DNA from: Hyphomonadaceae bacterium
GTDB lineage: Bacteria; Pseudomonadota; Alphaproteobacteria; Caulobacterales; Hyphomonadaceae
Assembly: GCA_030696545.1 (NCBI GenBank)
Contig: JAUYSA010000527.1
Span: forward strand, 1 to 19,182
Direction: 5' to 3'
Length of the DNA stretch: 19,182 nucleotides
The first letter of the stretch is position 1; every line of letters begins with the position of its first letter. Of this stretch, positions 17,250-19,182 are shown piece after piece. The notes below the pieces were generated by a model. That model saw only the letters and a program-made list of their open reading frames with translations, was not told the origin of the DNA and did no database searches. A program made the translations under genes and the position numbers.

Positions 17250-17285
17250 GGCGGGGCGATCGGCCCGAAGGTCGCTCGCCCCGCC
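17250..17285. repeat. GC-rich 10-bp stem-loop between cluster genes
   Basis: GGCGGGGCGA (17250-17259) and TCGCCCCGCC (17276-17285) are exact reverse complements with a 16-base loop. It lies between the stop of the 155-residue gene and the start of the 117-residue gene. There is no T run, so it is more likely a partial terminator, or an RNA-stability element that sets different expression for the first gene, than a full stop. Confidence 0.45.
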
Positions 17286-17294
17286 AATGATGCG

Positions 17295-17762
17295 CTAGCG
17301 GGCTCTGGCGCCAGACGTGGCGGTCGAGTTGCCGTAGATGTCGGCGTTCGAGCCATCGCGGGTCGTCTCGCCATATGCGTCCACTGTCGAGCCAGTGGAC
17401 TGGACGCCGGAACCCGAGGCCGAGCCGCCGCTCGTAACCGCGGCGTTGGCGCTGTCGCGCGTCGTCGTCACTGCACCGCTGCCGTAGGTGGTCGCCGAGT
17501 TGGCGGTCTCACCGCGCTCGGCCGCGCGTCCTGCGCGGCGGTCGTGATGGTTGCCGCCACGGTTCTTTCCACGCGTGGCGTTCATGGCTTCGCTTCCACC
17601 CACACCGGCGGCTGTCGCGCCGTGCGGCGTCGTCGAAGCCACACCGGCGCCATAGGAACCGGCCTTGTTCATGTTGCTGGGCGCGTCGCCTGCGAATGCA
17701 GCGCCTGCTCCGCCCAAGGCGATAGCTGCGACCAGGGCGGGGATCGTGGACTTATTTATCAT
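17295..17762 (-). CDS. Exported repeat-containing Gly/Ser/Thr-rich protein
   Basis: The protein has 155 residues. GGAG seven bases before the ATG supports this start. The signal peptide ends near residue 24 (AAFA|GD). The mature protein is low-complexity, with an imperfect repeat: SYGAGVASTTPHGATAAG (36-53), TYGSGAVTTTRDSANAA (92-108), AYGETTRDGSNA (129-140) and a short IYGNSTATSG (142-151). A basic, His-containing insert (RGKNRGGNHHDRRAGRAAER, 64-83) separates the first two. No known family was recognised; secretion and probable lack of a rigid fold are inferred. It is the first gene of the three-gene cluster and has an EcfG-like promoter candidate upstream. Confidence 0.75.
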   Translation of the reverse strand: MINKSTIPALVAAIALGGAGAAFAGDAPSNMNKAGSYGAGVASTTPHGATAAGVGGSEAMNATRGKNRGGNHHDRRAGRAAERGETANSATTYGSGAVTTTRDSANAAVTSGGSASGSGVQSTGSTVDAYGETTRDGSNADIYGNSTATSGARAR

Positions 17763-17814
17763 GGTTCAACTCCGGAACGTGTTCGCTATTGAGGAAGGTT
17801 CAGCCCGTCGCATC

Positions 17815-17839
17815 AACACTATATCCATCTGGTTGTTCC
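17815..17839 (-). promoter_or_regulatory. Candidate EcfG-type general-stress promoter
   Basis: Read on the minus strand, GGAAC (plus 17835-17839) is followed after 16 bases by TGTT (plus 17815-17818). The alphaproteobacterial EcfG promoter is GGAAC-N16/17-CGTT, so the -35 is exact and the -10 matches GTT. The predicted transcript would start about 45 bases before the ATG at 17762. It would place the exported cluster under the general stress response. One such match can occur by chance. Confidence 0.4.
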
Positions 17840-17923
17840 GACATCGCGCAGAAAAATCTCCCTAAATATCCTATTCATTTCCGGTTCATGTTGTCGGCAC
17901 TCTACCGTAGGCGGGTCTTTCTT

Positions 17924-17929
17924 TATGAT
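17924..17929 (+). promoter_or_regulatory. Possible -10 element of the glycine-zipper gene
   Basis: TATGAT matches 5 of 6 positions of a -10 box and would start transcription about 45 bases before the ATG at 17980. No good -35 lies at 16-18 bases: TTGTCG at 17891-17896 is too far. The evidence is therefore weak. Confidence 0.2.
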
Positions 17930-17979
17930 CACGGCTTAACACTCTCTCCCACAGCCTCCACCCCGAAAGGAACCACGCA

Positions 17980-18381
17980 ATGTCACGCCTGATTGCGCTC
18001 CTGATCGCTGGCACGCTGGTGACTACAGATGCCGCGGCGCAGGATGAGGATGGTCTGGTCACGCAGGGCGTCGCCGCAGCCGGTGGAGCGGCTGGCAGCA
18101 TCGCGGGTTCCACTGCGGCTGGCCCGGTCGGCGGCGCTGTAGGCGGCGTTGTCGGCGGCGCGATCGGCAAGGCGGCAGGCAGGGTCGTCAGTGCAGTTCT
18201 TCCCGGCAAAAAGAAGGATGCTAAAGAGAGGAAGGACGACGAGGTCACTGCCGCCGAAGCACCCGGTGCGCCTTCCGATGCCGAAATGATTGACAGCGCT
18301 GAAGCGAGTGTCGACGCCATACCCGCCGAGCCCCTCCAACCCGCTGACCTCCAGTCCGATGATCCCACACTCAAGCCCTAG
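17980..18381 (+). CDS. Exported glycine-zipper protein
   Basis: The protein has 133 residues. AAAGGA lies about ten bases before the ATG, and a signal peptide is cleaved near residue 20 (DAAA|QDEDG). Residues 29-68 form a glycine zipper with small residues in GxxxG spacing (GGAAGSIAGSTAAGPVGGAV, then GGVVGGAIGKAAG). Such segments insert into or associate with membranes. A basic patch KKKDAKERK follows (77-85), then an acidic, Pro/Ala-rich C-terminal tail. It resembles small envelope proteins of the glycine-zipper type with no assigned activity. It is divergent from the exported low-complexity cluster, sharing a 217-bp intergenic region with it, which may allow joint control. Confidence 0.8.
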   Translation: MSRLIALLIAGTLVTTDAAAQDEDGLVTQGVAAAGGAAGSIAGSTAAGPVGGAVGGVVGGAIGKAAGRVVSAVLPGKKKDAKERKDDEVTAAEAPGAPSDAEMIDSAEASVDAIPAEPLQPADLQSDDPTLKP

Positions 18382-18400
18382 GATCTGACCGCCAGAAGGT

Positions 18401-18425
18401 CCCGCGCCCGGGGAACCGACGCGGG
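18401..18425 (+). terminator. Weak hairpin after the glycine-zipper gene
   Basis: CCCGCG (18401-18406) and CGCGGG (18420-18425) can pair, with a 13-base loop, 20 bases after the stop codon. The position fits a terminator, but the stem is short and no T run follows. Confidence 0.2.
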
Positions 18426-19182
18426 TGAGTGAGAAAAACTGGCCGCACCAGTTGACAGCACAGGGGACTATGGGAAGACGCACGCGAAGTCGGGGAAAAA
18501 CCCTCTGCGCAAACCCTATTAGCTTCTCTGGAATGGAGTGTCAGGTGCGCCTTACCACAGGGCCACGGTGCCCAGCTGGCTCGATCTCTCATGACCATGG
18601 ACGCTCACAGTGAGCGCGCCTTCTGACACCCGCCATTCGGCCGTGTGTGAAATTTGGTCAAGTAAGAGGGCCAAATGCTGAGACATTCTCGGCCGCTTCT
18701 CAACCAGCAGTAGTTCCCATCTCAATATTCCGAGATCAACGCGGGTTCGGCCGACACTGTTGTGCCGAGCCGGGGGTAAAGCGCTTCATCCTGGGACTCT
18801 GGACGGTGTCGCCGTCTGGATCTCGTCGACGCGCAGTACCGCAGGGTGGGCGCTTCGCAACCAACAGCGGGCCGCCCATTTGGCGCTGCTGCGAGAGCAA
18901 GCGTAGCCAGAAGCTATACCGAGCCTGGGATGCTGCGCATCCCAACGCCAGATCAACACAAGCGCTTTGCGCAGCTCGTAAGTCGGATAGGTCATTGGCG
19001 CGGCAGCTCCGTCTGTCTCACAGGCGACCTGCCGGATCGCAACTGAACACTGTATGAATTCGACGGAGGCATTAGGCCGATAGGCTCTGTCGGCTCCGTC
19101 GGGCCCGGTGGTTGTAACGGTCAGGTCGACGCGGTTTGACTAATGTTGCCACCTCAACCGCCGCCTGTGGGCCTTGATCCGA
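18426..19182. other. Right-hand stretch without a convincing gene
   Basis: The longest plus-strand frame (18647-19057, 136 codons) gives an Arg/Ser/Cys-rich string with no signal, domain or good ribosome site. The minus-strand frames here are similar in character. No RNA gene, IS end or repeat array was recognised. A gene with its start beyond the window cannot be excluded. Confidence 0.4.

Noticed and set aside
17774..17804. GGAAC on the plus strand as an EcfG promoter for the glycine-zipper gene
   Set aside because: No CGTT at 16-17 bases, and about 200 bases from the start codon.
18647..19057. 136-codon plus-strand frame near the right edge
   Set aside because: It has an Arg/Ser/Cys-rich, non-protein-like composition and no start signal.

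Overview
The window looks like GC-rich chromosomal DNA of an alphaproteobacterium. The evidence is CpaB/CpaC/CpaE/CpaF-type Tad genes, many ATGA or TAATG gene junctions, and a candidate EcfG-type general-stress promoter. The small hypothetical genes look most like those of sphingomonads or Caulobacterales, but the genus cannot be fixed by eye. No tRNA, rRNA or CRISPR array was seen.

Left edge (1-754): the 3' part of an IS6-family transposase runs in from outside the window. Its stop codon directly abuts the last codons of a broken VOC/glyoxalase-type gene. A second, decayed IS6-like transposase piece follows, then an AT-rich promoter region. This is an IS-scarred junction.

Tad pilus region (755-9447): two convergent units meet with 12 bp between their stop codons. 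The plus-strand unit encodes TadG-like, TadE and TadE-like pseudopilin/minor components. The minus-strand unit reads cpaB-cpaC-cpaE-cpaF-tadB-tadC from 9447 down to 2776, tightly packed with overlapping or near-overlapping junctions. Together they supply the secretin (CpaC), its partner (CpaB), the localisation ATPase (CpaE/TadZ), the motor ATPase (CpaF/TadA) and the inner-membrane platform (TadB/TadC). The Flp pilin, prepilin peptidase (CpaA/TadV), CpaD and TadD are not in the window. They must be elsewhere, outside the window, or lost.

Middle (9448-14867): an AT-rich intergenic region with the likely cpaB promoter is followed by separate plus-strand genes: an exported TPR protein, a cupin protein and a two-HKD phospholipase D family enzyme. 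A 62-residue conserved-type hypothetical lies on the minus strand between the last two. The gaps hold several clean inverted repeats.

Right part (14868-19182): a small cytosolic hypothetical converges with an alanine-rich lipoprotein. Then comes a minus-strand cluster of three exported, low-complexity Gly/Ser/Thr/Ala-rich proteins (17762 down to 16413). Two of them share a YGxG...TPxG motif, and the cluster has an EcfG-like promoter candidate upstream. A divergent gene encodes an exported glycine-zipper protein. The last 800 bp show no convincing gene. The exported cluster is the best candidate here for something little described; the Tad genes are well known.
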